From: a virus
Reading direction: 5' to 3' (one strand)
Virus record (IMG/VR): IMGVR_UViG_3300008267_001220
Span: 1 to 20,301 of that record
Length of the DNA stretch: 20,301 nt
Within the stretch, counting starts at the first letter, position 1, and each line of letters begins with the position of its first letter. The translations under genes and the position numbers were made by a program. The notes under the pieces are model-generated. The model was not told the DNA's origin. It searched no databases and worked only from the letters and a program-made list of their open reading frames with translations. This document shows positions 6,354 through 12,865 of this stretch, one piece after another.

Positions 6354-6668
6354 TTAAAATGCAATAGATTCAAAACCAAAAGGCGCAACAAACTTGGTCA
6401 CACCATCTTCACGCTTTACAATATCACCAACCGATACCGAGTGCATATCGTCAATGCGAGTAATTTTTTCTTCAGGACCAATGTTACCAATTTGGAATAC
6501 TTCTTCAAAATCGTCAGCATCAATCTCTGCTACTTTAGCATACAGACCACTTGCTTTCTCAATCGCTTGTGTGGTAGGATTCATAATTGTGTCAAGGTAC
6601 ATTTCACGCAAGACACCATTTTCATAATCTTTGTCGGACAGGTTGATTTGATATAAATTAAATTTCAT
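6354..6668 (-). CDS. Conserved phage protein with HSVSVGDIV motif (104 aa)
   Basis: The pattern YQINLSDKDYENG near the N-terminus and DDMHSVSVGDIVKR followed by a terminal GFESIAF is shared by a broad group of phage and plasmid proteins related to YodL-like domains. The function of these short proteins is unknown. It is soluble and acidic. It follows the SWIM-domain gene by 2 nt and is part of the same operon. Confidence 0.75.
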   Translation of the reverse strand: MKFNLYQINLSDKDYENGVLREMYLDTIMNPTTQAIEKASGLYAKVAEIDADDFEEVFQIGNIGPEEKITRIDDMHSVSVGDIVKREDGVTKFVAPFGFESIAF

Positions 6669-6670
6669 AA

Positions 6671-7084
6671 TTAAACTCCAAGTTTATTTGCTACTGCTTT
6701 CACATGACTACAGGTTCTACGATAGCCATACCCGGTACAACCACAACTCAACTGCTTTGTATTAATTTGAAAAGACACCTCATAGGTTTTGTTTTTAGAT
6801 TTCGACTTTACTTTAAACACACGAACAAAAGCTGACGGCATTGCATTTTCTTGCCGTTCTTCTTTATAATTTTTGGGAATTAATTTAGATAAACCGACAT
6901 GATTGACTTCCACAAATTTGCGGTATTTCTTGTCAATAATATACGGTGAATTTAATTTATGAATCGTTTTATCTTTTACATTATAATAAGCGATAATACG
7001 ATTTTTTGGATCAAGTAAATAGGTATGATTATAAACAGTATAATCACATATCCACTCGGTTGTTTCTTTCAGTATTTTAAACAT
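6671..7084 (-). CDS. SWIM-type zinc-finger protein (137 aa)
   Basis: The C-terminus carries a SWIM motif CxCx8CxH: C114, C116, C125 and H127, in QLSCGCTGYGYRRTCSHVKA. SWIM domains bind zinc and contact DNA or protein. The N-terminal 100 residues are an unassigned, aromatic- and Lys-rich region ending in KVKSKSKNKTYEVSF, the strand that usually precedes SWIM. I use the ATG at 7084; an in-frame TTG at 7099 is possible, and neither has a good Shine-Dalgarno. It is the first gene after the promoter at 7113-7141, with a leader of about 20 nt. Confidence 0.75.
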   Translation of the reverse strand: MFKILKETTEWICDYTVYNHTYLLDPKNRIIAYYNVKDKTIHKLNSPYIIDKKYRKFVEVNHVGLSKLIPKNYKEERQENAMPSAFVRVFKVKSKSKNKTYEVSFQINTKQLSCGCTGYGYRRTCSHVKAVANKLGV

Positions 7085-7112
7085 AATAAGCGCTATCAAT
7101 CATTATGAGGCC

Positions 7113-7141
7113 ATTATCTCATAATTTGCCTATCTTGTCAA
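7113..7141 (-). promoter_or_regulatory. Sigma70 promoter of the SWIM-gene operon
   Basis: Minus strand TTGACA (7136-7141), 17-bp spacer, GATAAT (7113-7118), in the shared context GCTTGACAA. The predicted start is near 7106. Upstream lie the 18-bp dyad, a 10-bp-period direct repeat and a palindrome. Confidence 0.88.
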
Positions 7142-7147
7142 GCACTT

Positions 7148-7165
7148 TGTTGTTTAAAAGCAACA
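7148..7165 (-). promoter_or_regulatory. TGTTG-N8-CAACA dyad upstream of promoter (copy 2)
   Basis: Same arms and 8-bp spacing as at 5749-5766, again 6 bp upstream of the -35. The inner eight bases differ between copies, as expected for a dimer-binding site with a tolerant centre. Confidence 0.6.
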
Positions 7166-7182
7166 GTATAAAACAGTATAAG
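7163..7182. repeat. Two tandem 10-bp repeats
   Basis: ACAGTATAAA is followed at once by ACAGTATAAG, identical in nine of ten bases, with a period of one DNA helical turn. They overlap the upstream arm of dyad copy 2 and end at the palindrome at 7182-7201. The arrangement could hold protein bound on one helix face. The repeat is absent at the other promoters. Confidence 0.6.
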
Positions 7183-7201
7183 TTAGTGAGTACTTACTAA
7201 C
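7182..7201. repeat. 20-bp near-perfect palindrome (repeat copy 2)
   Basis: GTTAGTGAGTACTTACTAAC is palindromic except for one pair. It lies within a 19-base identity (7185-7203) with 5792-5810. It covers the TAG stop of the 57-aa gene and stands upstream of promoter dyad copy 2, the same order as at the other locus. The outer arms seen at 5784-5813 are missing. Confidence 0.7.
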
Positions 7202-7370
7202 ATCCCTCTTGTAGGAGACGCTGTTCCAATGTCTCTCGCCAATCTTCCTCATATTCGGCAAGTTTAAGGCGACCTAACTCTTTTTGTAAAATTTCTTTTT
7301 CGGCAGAATCAGATGCTATCTTATTTTCTAATTCTGCTATTTGTTTTAGAAGCAATTCTCTATACGACAT
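7197..7370 (-). CDS. Small coiled-coil protein (57 aa)
   Basis: A 57-residue ORF with heptad-like Leu/Ile spacing (ELLLKQIAELENKIASDSAE, then KEILQKELGRL), ending WRETLEQRLLQEGC. It is very probably a short coiled coil. An AGGAG motif lies 10 nt before the ATG. It overlaps the 51-aa gene by 11 nt, and its stop lies in the palindromic repeat. Function unknown. Confidence 0.65.
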   Translation of the reverse strand: MSYRELLLKQIAELENKIASDSAEKEILQKELGRLKLAEYEEDWRETLEQRLLQEGC

Positions 7371-7515
7371 AATCTTCTTTCTCCTGTTTTACTAATCGGT
7401 AAAATGATTTGTCATGGTGCCTGGGTTTTTCAAAGTGTTTACCACCTTGTTGGTCTTTATTTTTCTTAAATTTTGTTTTTGTTGGTTTTTGAAACTTCTT
7501 GCCGCCTGTTAGCAT
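7360..7515 (-). CDS. Small basic protein (51 aa)
   Basis: The product MLTGGKKFQKPTKTKFKKNK... is strongly basic over its first 40 residues and probably unstructured, fitting an RNA- or DNA-binding peptide. GGGAGG occurs 13 nt before the ATG, a long spacing. It lies directly after clpP and overlaps the 57-aa gene by 11 nt. Similar Lys-rich mini-proteins are common in phages but carry no assigned role. Confidence 0.55.
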   Translation of the reverse strand: MLTGGKKFQKPTKTKFKKNKDQQGGKHFEKPRHHDKSFYRLVKQEKEDYVV

Positions 7516-7533
7516 TTCTGAAAATTAACCTCC

Positions 7534-8109
7534 CTATAAAATATAATCAGCAATACCAAGTTCAACGAGTTCTTCAGCCTTCAACCAAACATCGGATGCA
7601 GGAAGAAGTTTTCGTTTAATTGTAGAACCATTGAGGTCGGTACAAGTTTTTAACAACTCTACCATACGCTCATTGACATTATCACATTCTTTTGAAAACG
7701 ATTTAATATCGTGGTGCTTTGTTTCACTTATTTCATCACTATATTGATGCGAAAGAATACTAGCATTTTTGGCAATATAACGATGGTCTCTAGTGCCTGC
7801 CGCAAAGATAAGAAATGCAGACGACATAACATTACCAAGACCAACTGTTTTAATTGTGTGCTTAGAATTTCGCATTAAGTCTATTAAAGCAAATGCATCA
7901 TTCAAAAGACCACCAGTGGAATTGATATAGAGTGTTAATTCTTTTTCTTCATCGCTGGTATTTTCATAAATCAACCAACGAATTGCATCATTAATGTTTT
8001 CTTCGGTAATATCACCGTTGAGAACAAATGTATGATTTTTAAGTAAATTAAGACCGATGATATCATCTGCACCTAATCCCTCATGTTTTTGAATATCTTT
8101 ATTTACCAT
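7534..8109 (-). CDS. clpP: ClpP-like serine protease (191 aa)
   Basis: A complete S14-family protein of the usual length. Register against E. coli ClpP gives the triad Ser96 (GNVMSSAF), His121 (ILSHQYSD) and Asp173 (ASDVWLKAEELVELGIAD); the Gly-to-Ser (4) and Ser-to-His (25) distances are identical to E. coli. INSTGG at 62-67 matches the conserved pre-nucleophile glycine loop. An active tetradecameric peptidase is therefore plausible. Partners could be host ClpX/ClpA, to redirect host proteolysis, or it may act in virion processing; neither is shown. The N-terminal axial-loop region is atypical. The start overlaps galE by 11 nt, and a perfect promoter lies in galE about 40 nt upstream. Confidence 0.92.
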   Translation of the reverse strand: MVNKDIQKHEGLGADDIIGLNLLKNHTFVLNGDITEENINDAIRWLIYENTSDEEKELTLYINSTGGLLNDAFALIDLMRNSKHTIKTVGLGNVMSSAFLIFAAGTRDHRYIAKNASILSHQYSDEISETKHHDIKSFSKECDNVNERMVELLKTCTDLNGSTIKRKLLPASDVWLKAEELVELGIADYIL

Positions 8110-9049
8110 TTTGTTTAAGATGCCAATTATAAGCTGTTTGTAGAATAGATATTATATCATGTTTTGGGGTGTATGTCAATATTTTTTTGGCAAGAGTTAT
8201 ATCGGCAACCAACATATCTGGATCACCAATTCGCCTTGGTAAAGTTACCATATTTGTCATAGAAGATTTTGTGATTTCAATGATTTTTTTAATAACAGAA
8301 ATTACCGATTCACCTTTGCCGGTACCAAGATTAAGTATGTGCGATTCTTTGCCTGCCATAAGGTGATCGGCAGCAAGGATATGAGCAATGGCAACATCGC
8401 TAACATGAACATAATCTCTGACACAGGTGCCATCTTCTGTATTATAATTTGTTCCATATATTTCAACATCATTATTTAGATTTTGTAAGATTTTAGGAAT
8501 TAGATGTGTTTCTGGTACATGATTTTCACCAAACTCCCCATCTGGATCTGAACCAGCGAGATTGAAATATCTAAAAATAATATAATTTAAACCAGATTGA
8601 CGAATTGCCAGTTCTGCACAATATTTACTTCCCGCATAGGGATTGTTGAGAGGATTCACTTCATCGATTTCTGTTATTGTTTCTGTTTTCGATTTGTAAA
8701 CGCCAGCTGTTGAAGAGTAGATAATATTTTTTGTACCCCAATACAACATGGCATTTAACAATGTGTTTGTACCAGCAGTATTATTATGATAATAAACTGT
8801 TGGTTCTTTTACTGATTCCCCAACTTCTATTTTTCCGGCTAAATGAAAAACAACATCAATTTTTATTTTATCGAAAAGTGTATGTAATGCCTTAGAATCA
8901 TTTACATCACAAGTTTGAAAAAAATCAACATATTGATTTGATGTGTGTTTCACATCTATTCCAACTACTTTCCATCCTGATTTTTTTAATTCTTTAGCTA
9001 AGTGTGAGCCAAGATAGCCAGACACACCAGTGATCAAAGCGGTTTTCAT
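8099..9049 (-). CDS. galE: UDP-glucose 4-epimerase (316 aa)
   Basis: An extended short-chain dehydrogenase fold. The NAD-binding motif TGVSGYLGSH is at 7-16. The catalytic set is present: SST at 112-114 and YxxxK at Tyr138/Lys142 (NPYAGSKYCAE). FRYFNLAGSDPDGEFGE (159-175) and the VRDYVHVSDVA block are GalE signatures. GalE interconverts UDP-glucose and UDP-galactose using bound NAD. In this setting, next to a glycosyltransferase with an ATGA overlap, it probably supplies a sugar donor for glycan modification of the host surface, DNA or virion. At 316 aa it is slightly shorter than E. coli GalE (338). A related epimerase specificity cannot be excluded. Confidence 0.88.
   Translation of the reverse strand: MKTALITGVSGYLGSHLAKELKKSGWKVVGIDVKHTSNQYVDFFQTCDVNDSKALHTLFDKIKIDVVFHLAGKIEVGESVKEPTVYYHNNTAGTNTLLNAMLYWGTKNIIYSSTAGVYKSKTETITEIDEVNPLNNPYAGSKYCAELAIRQSGLNYIIFRYFNLAGSDPDGEFGENHVPETHLIPKILQNLNNDVEIYGTNYNTEDGTCVRDYVHVSDVAIAHILAADHLMAGKESHILNLGTGKGESVISVIKKIIEITKSSMTNMVTLPRRIGDPDMLVADITLAKKILTYTPKHDIISILQTAYNWHLKQNGK
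8151..8179 (-). promoter_or_regulatory. Perfect consensus sigma70 promoter inside galE, driving clpP
   Basis: Minus strand TTGACA (8174-8179), exactly 17 bp, TATAAT (8151-8156), within the last codons of galE. The predicted start near 8144 is about 35 nt upstream of the clpP ATG. The surrounding bases differ from the GCTTGACAA context of the other promoters, and no dyad is present. It would let clpP and the two small genes after it be expressed apart from galE. Confidence 0.8.
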
Positions 9050-9807
9050 GCTGTCAATAGTATGCCAGGACCAATTTCAATTTGATGTAAATTATTGCCA
9101 TTTTTCCATGGAAACTTTTCACCATATTTTTCTTTCATCGCTTTATTACCTTGATCAAAGAAATCTTTAGTGACAGAATTTGCATTTCCGTCTAACCGAT
9201 AGCAAAGTGTATGGGCATGAGTACAATCAAATTTAGGAAAATGCATTGATAGATTCGAAAAGAATTGTCTATCAGCACCCCATTGGCCATACCATGCGTG
9301 TCCTATGCGAACAGCAATATCACGCTTAACGGCAAAAGAAGAGGTGTCAATATGGAACACCTGATTATTAAAATATACAGGCCACTTACCAAGCGATTCA
9401 CAGTTGTCATCACAGATATATTCTCCGTCTTTATTATAAATTTTTCGTAAAGAATAAGCCCAATCATTTCCAGATTGAATCTTATCCACCAATTTTTGAA
9501 CATGACAAGGCTCGTACCAATTGTCTTCATCAAGGTAACAAATAATATCAGCGTTAACCAAAAAAGAAGATGCAGCATAAACTCTATGTCCATACCAACC
9601 CTTGCCAATGTTTTCTTCCAAGACGATGGTTTTTGTTTTAGGTGTTGCTGAAGTTTTAAACAATCGCTTTCGTACCATGTCTTCATGTCCACCACCATCT
9701 ATGAATATGTAATGAGTTAAATCTTGATAAGTTTGATCCCGAACACTTTCTAAACATTTATTTAAAGTGTCGGAATTAATTGTTGGAGTTACAACAGCTA
9801 CTTTCAT
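9046..9807 (-). CDS. Family 2 (GT-A) glycosyltransferase (253 aa)
   Basis: The N-terminus MKVAVVTPTINSDTLNKCLE followed by SVRDQTYQDL is the classic GT2 nucleotide-binding start. The metal-binding DXD is D93-E94-D95 (CYLDEDNWYEP), and WGADRQFF (176-183) supplies the likely catalytic Asp179. Sugar and acceptor are unknown. It overlaps galE by 4 nt, suggesting use of UDP-galactose or a similar sugar. I prefer the ATG at 9807; an in-frame GTG at 9813 overlaps the previous stop. Neither has a strong Shine-Dalgarno. No membrane segment is visible, so it is probably cytoplasmic. Confidence 0.85.
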   Translation of the reverse strand: MKVAVVTPTINSDTLNKCLESVRDQTYQDLTHYIFIDGGGHEDMVRKRLFKTSATPKTKTIVLEENIGKGWYGHRVYAASSFLVNADIICYLDEDNWYEPCHVQKLVDKIQSGNDWAYSLRKIYNKDGEYICDDNCESLGKWPVYFNNQVFHIDTSSFAVKRDIAVRIGHAWYGQWGADRQFFSNLSMHFPKFDCTHAHTLCYRLDGNANSVTKDFFDQGNKAMKEKYGEKFPWKNGNNLHQIEIGPGILLTA

Positions 9808-9809
9808 AA

Positions 9810-10232
9810 TCACATTTCAGGAAAAGATTCTTGTATGAGTTTAATCGTTAGATTTTTTACTTTGAACTTTTTTTGAATTACATCTACCAAGATTGTAGCT
9901 TCATCTTTATGTAATGATTCTAAAATCACTAACAATAATGATGCCTGTTTTTCTGGCGTTAATCCCTCAGGTCTCTGAGCATTGTGTTTGATAAATCTGT
10001 AGAGTTTTGGAACTTCACTATCAAGATATGTGTAATTTAATCCTGCTGGTTCAATTGCAGGCCTATACTTTGGAACAACAACATCAAATTCGACAGTTGG
10101 ATCTAAAGCATAAACTAGAAATTTTCTCAATCTAGGATTGTCATACTTCCTTAAAATGGCAATTCTATCTGCCTTTGTTTCTGCTTTTTCGAATTCATCA
10201 AAAATTTCAAAAAATAATTTACCCTTAATCAT
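9810..10232 (-). CDS. DUF6433-like conserved phage protein (140 aa)
   Basis: A soluble alpha-helical protein with the pattern FFEIFDEFEKAETKADRIAI near the N-terminus, FLVYALDPTVEFDVV, and YRFIKHNAQRPEGLTPEKQ with a following LLVILESLHKDEA. I recognise this as a family common in T4-like marine phages (DUF6433, from memory). Its role is not established. Its constant place beside the RNase H-type nuclease hints at replication. It overlaps the RNase H stop by 1 nt (TAATG) and the glycosyltransferase start region downstream. Confidence 0.75.
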   Translation of the reverse strand: MIKGKLFFEIFDEFEKAETKADRIAILRKYDNPRLRKFLVYALDPTVEFDVVVPKYRPAIEPAGLNYTYLDSEVPKLYRFIKHNAQRPEGLTPEKQASLLLVILESLHKDEATILVDVIQKKFKVKNLTIKLIQESFPEM

Positions 10233-11080
10233 TAAAAATCATCCAATACTTCAAGTAGGTTTTTGAGACGGTTCGCAATCATGTAATTCATAAATTCTTG
10301 CTTTGTATGACCTTTTGCGCTCTCATATGTATCTAGTATTTCGACCACTAATTTTTGTGGTATTTTTGTTAGATCTATTAATATTTCGTTACGAGAATAA
10401 TTACGAAGCATTTCATCGTTACAAAACTCTTTTGGATCTTGATTCATCCAGTTTATGATTTTAGCTTCAGTAATTGGTTTTTGTCTACCACCGGTAACAA
10501 ATACATCATCAGCTGAAAGTATGTTAGGGATACCATCACCTTTATCGCCACGAATAATCATTTGTTTAAGTTGCGCCGCAGGTAAAGGTTCTTTGATATA
10601 TTTTTTTAGAATAGGTGAAAATTGCTCAACATTAGGAAACTTTTGCAGTTGAGCAAAATCTTTATCACTCGAAAGAATCATAATCTTTTGAGTTGCTGAA
10701 TATTTTTGTGCCAATACTGCAATAATGTCATCTGCCTCACAAGTATCAATTGAAATCACTTTGTAAGGCGAATTATCTTTTAACTCATCACGAATTTTAT
10801 TAAGACATTCAAAAATAGTATTCCAATCGTGACCAGAGGCATCACGAGCTTTCTTACGACCAGCTTTGTAGTGAGGATAAATCTCGCGGCGCCAATAGTT
10901 TTTGTTATCACAAGCAATAACAATTTCAGGTCCATGTGATTCTTTAAACTTCTTCACATAGGTACGAATAGTATTCAAAATCATATGGCGTACCAAAGTT
11001 TCTTCTACTTGTGTTTTAGAAGAACCGATTTGTTCCATCAGATTTGAGATTGCTACTTGATTGTAATCGAAAATTATCAT
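10232..11080 (-). CDS. rnh: T4 RNase H-type 5'-3' flap exonuclease (282 aa)
   Basis: A FEN/T4 RNase H family nuclease that removes RNA primers and flaps during lagging-strand synthesis. Acidic metal ligands are in their expected places: Asp5 (IIFDYNQ), Asp58 (IACDN), Glu115/Asp117/Asp118 (CEADDI), Asp139/Asp141 (SSDKDF), and the helix-hairpin-helix region RGDKGDGIPN (177-186). YPHYKAGRKK (68-77) is the substrate-contacting basic segment. Length is close to T4 RNase H (305 aa). The ATG at 11080 gives the family N-terminus; a TTG five codons upstream is less likely. There is no clear Shine-Dalgarno. A TATAAT box lies only 6 bp before the ATG without a matching -35. Confidence 0.9.
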   Translation of the reverse strand: MIIFDYNQVAISNLMEQIGSSKTQVEETLVRHMILNTIRTYVKKFKESHGPEIVIACDNKNYWRREIYPHYKAGRKKARDASGHDWNTIFECLNKIRDELKDNSPYKVISIDTCEADDIIAVLAQKYSATQKIMILSSDKDFAQLQKFPNVEQFSPILKKYIKEPLPAAQLKQMIIRGDKGDGIPNILSADDVFVTGGRQKPITEAKIINWMNQDPKEFCNDEMLRNYSRNEILIDLTKIPQKLVVEILDTYESAKGHTKQEFMNYMIANRLKNLLEVLDDF

Positions 11081-11122
11081 TTCACTATTATACAATAAAA
11101 AATGTCAAAAATACGGCAAAAT

Positions 11123-11557
11123 TTATTCGTTATCCCTTTTATTGATTTCAAAAATTAAATTGGTAACAAAATCGTGATCGAGTTCGGTAGAGTTATTATC
11201 TTCAAAAGGAATAATATCGACCTCATCATTCTCAACATCATACCAAGCCCAAATGCAAACTTCTTCTTTTGGCCGGTGTATCAAAGCCCAAGGTGTTAGG
11301 TCGTGCGGAGGAAATTCTTCCGTCAAAGAATTTTTATGAACAAACACCGCAAAACCTATCATATTTTCATTGGCATTTTCTTCATCGGTATCTTCATCAT
11401 ATCCATAACCATCAAATATAATTTTAACGCCGAACGGTGCATCACCAGATTGATCACCAGGTTCTAAATGACCGTCATCCATTGTACAAATGAATTCACG
11501 CACCCAACCTTCTACGATTTCGGTGTAATCACGATCATCATTCAGATATATCGTCAT
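11123..11557 (-). CDS. Acidic phage protein of unknown function (144 aa)
   Basis: A very acidic protein with aromatic residues (IIFDGYGYDED, ALIHRPKEEVCIWAWYDVEN, DEVDIIPFED), with no signal or membrane segment. It is acidic enough to suggest a DNA-mimic-like surface, but this is only compositional. The ATG at 11557 has GGGAGG 6 nt upstream; the longer in-frame ORF start lies in the preceding gene and is rejected. It overlaps the 63-aa gene by 20 nt and ends the operon from the promoter at 12836-12864. Confidence 0.7.
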   Translation of the reverse strand: MTIYLNDDRDYTEIVEGWVREFICTMDDGHLEPGDQSGDAPFGVKIIFDGYGYDEDTDEENANENMIGFAVFVHKNSLTEEFPPHDLTPWALIHRPKEEVCIWAWYDVENDEVDIIPFEDNNSTELDHDFVTNLIFEINKRDNE

Positions 11558-11729
11558 CTTCTTCCTCCCAATGTCTGCAATAAAATTGATCACCCATCTT
11601 ATCAATTTGTTCTTGTGGATAACCTTCACTTACAAGCCAAGCCATCAAATCTTCTGGTGCAGGACTTGGCACAACTTTTGGAAACCCATATTTCCATCCG
11701 CCTGGCGGATCAATCATATGCACTTTCAT
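11538..11729 (-). CDS. Small phage protein, MKVHMIDPPxGWKYGFPK family (63 aa)
   Basis: The start MKVHMIDPPGGWKYGFPKVV and the end GDQFYCRHWEEEDDDISE resemble a short family I have seen in phages of aquatic bacteria, with unknown function. It overlaps the gene before by 4 nt (ATGA) and the gene after by 20 nt, so all three are translationally coupled. Confidence 0.75.
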   Translation of the reverse strand: MKVHMIDPPGGWKYGFPKVVPSPAPEDLMAWLVSEGYPQEQIDKMGDQFYCRHWEEEDDDISE

Positions 11730-12805
11730 TTTGTTACTTTCAATAAAATAGTATCTGCATTAATACGACCTGTTAACTTACTGTCAACAGCACGAATACT
11801 TTCCATCACATTACGAAGAAACACTTTACCACCATTTAACACTTCAGGCAGCATCTCATCTGGTTTACGCAATTTCTTTTGAATAGATTTGCTTTCTACG
11901 AAATTCAGAATCGATGAACCTTTTACTGATAGACCACCAGCATCTTCAGCATGATACACACCAAGTTTACGGGTCTTTGTGTTGTATACCCATAACGACA
12001 TAGCACCAATTATATCAGTAGACTTCACAGAGGTCAAGCTTAATTCTTTAAATTCAGGCATAAAATTCATCTTCGCCGTTAATTGTTCAGGTGACTTTGC
12101 CTTGCGTTTTCTTGGCTTACGACTTGCAGTTGTAATTGCTGAAACTTTTTGGCAATCAAGAATTACTTGATCACAATAGGCAATAATCTTTTTAACTTCA
12201 GTTTTCGAAAAATTAGAATATCCCTCTTTCAATTCTTTATCATCGGTATTTAAAACCTCATCAAACTCATTTCGTTTAGTTTTTATCCAATCGACAATAA
12301 ATTTTGTTTGACCATCTTTAATAGCCAATGTATGCATAACAGCAAATGGCATAACATTTGCAGTAAATTTTGAATCAATAAGTATGTCGATTTGTCCTTC
12401 TAATTCACCAATACACTCATTTGCCTTTTCACGAATTCGGTCTTGAATACTTGGACCTTTTTTAACTTTTTCAATTACAATGTTTGTTTGAACTTTTGCG
12501 ATCTCTTCACGGATCAATTCAACTTGTTCATCAAACCATTTTTGGCGTTCTTCTGATAACACACCGCCATTTGCAACGATTCGACAAATGAAGCCGAATT
12601 GTGGTGGTTTTGTTTTAACAACCGAAGATGCATCCAATTTCAATTTCTTTTTAATGAAATCGTTGGCGTATTTTTGCGAATCTTTGGATTTTTTATTTTG
12701 AGAGTACCATGACAATGTTGATCCCAATTCACTATCATTAATAACACCAGAAAATTTTGGTTCTTTACCAACAAACTTTTCATTCGCATCAAGTATTCTT
12801 GCCAT
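11726..12805 (-). CDS. Conserved phage protein (359 aa), function unknown
   Basis: A large soluble protein. The N-terminus reads MARILDANEKFVGKEPKFSG. A helical middle (about 85-225) is rich in Glu and Lys, then comes a short basic linker (SRKPRKRKAKSPEQL, about 231-245). The C-terminal domain contains MSLWVYNTKTRKLGVYHAED and an SVKGSSILNF motif. I recall similar proteins of about this size in T4-like marine phages, all unassigned. The two-part architecture with a basic hinge suggests nucleic-acid contact, unproven. GGAG lies 7 nt before the ATG. It is the first gene after the promoter at 12836-12864. Confidence 0.75.
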   Translation of the reverse strand: MARILDANEKFVGKEPKFSGVINDSELGSTLSWYSQNKKSKDSQKYANDFIKKKLKLDASSVVKTKPPQFGFICRIVANGGVLSEERQKWFDEQVELIREEIAKVQTNIVIEKVKKGPSIQDRIREKANECIGELEGQIDILIDSKFTANVMPFAVMHTLAIKDGQTKFIVDWIKTKRNEFDEVLNTDDKELKEGYSNFSKTEVKKIIAYCDQVILDCQKVSAITTASRKPRKRKAKSPEQLTAKMNFMPEFKELSLTSVKSTDIIGAMSLWVYNTKTRKLGVYHAEDAGGLSVKGSSILNFVESKSIQKKLRKPDEMLPEVLNGGKVFLRNVMESIRAVDSKLTGRINADTILLKVTK

Positions 12806-12835
12806 TACAAATCTCCATTATTTACTTAGAGTACA

Positions 12836-12864
12836 ATTCTAACATAATATATTTATTTTGTCAA
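12836..12864 (-). promoter_or_regulatory. Sigma70 promoter of the 359-aa gene operon
   Basis: Minus strand TTGACA (12859-12864), 17-bp spacer, TAGAAT (12836-12841), again in GCTTGACAA context. The predicted start near 12829 is about 24 nt before the ATG at 12805. A dyad and strong hairpin lie immediately upstream. Confidence 0.85.
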
Positions 12865-12865
12865 G

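Noticed and set aside
9303-9698. 131-aa minus-strand ORF inside the glycosyltransferase gene
   Set aside because: Out-of-frame shadow of a gene with clear GT2 motifs; its product is low-complexity and hydrophobic.
11087-11108. Promoter for the RNase H gene (TATAAT plus TTGACA)
   Set aside because: Both boxes exist but are only 10 bp apart, and no -35 is found at 16-18 bp; a leaderless transcript is possible but unsupported.
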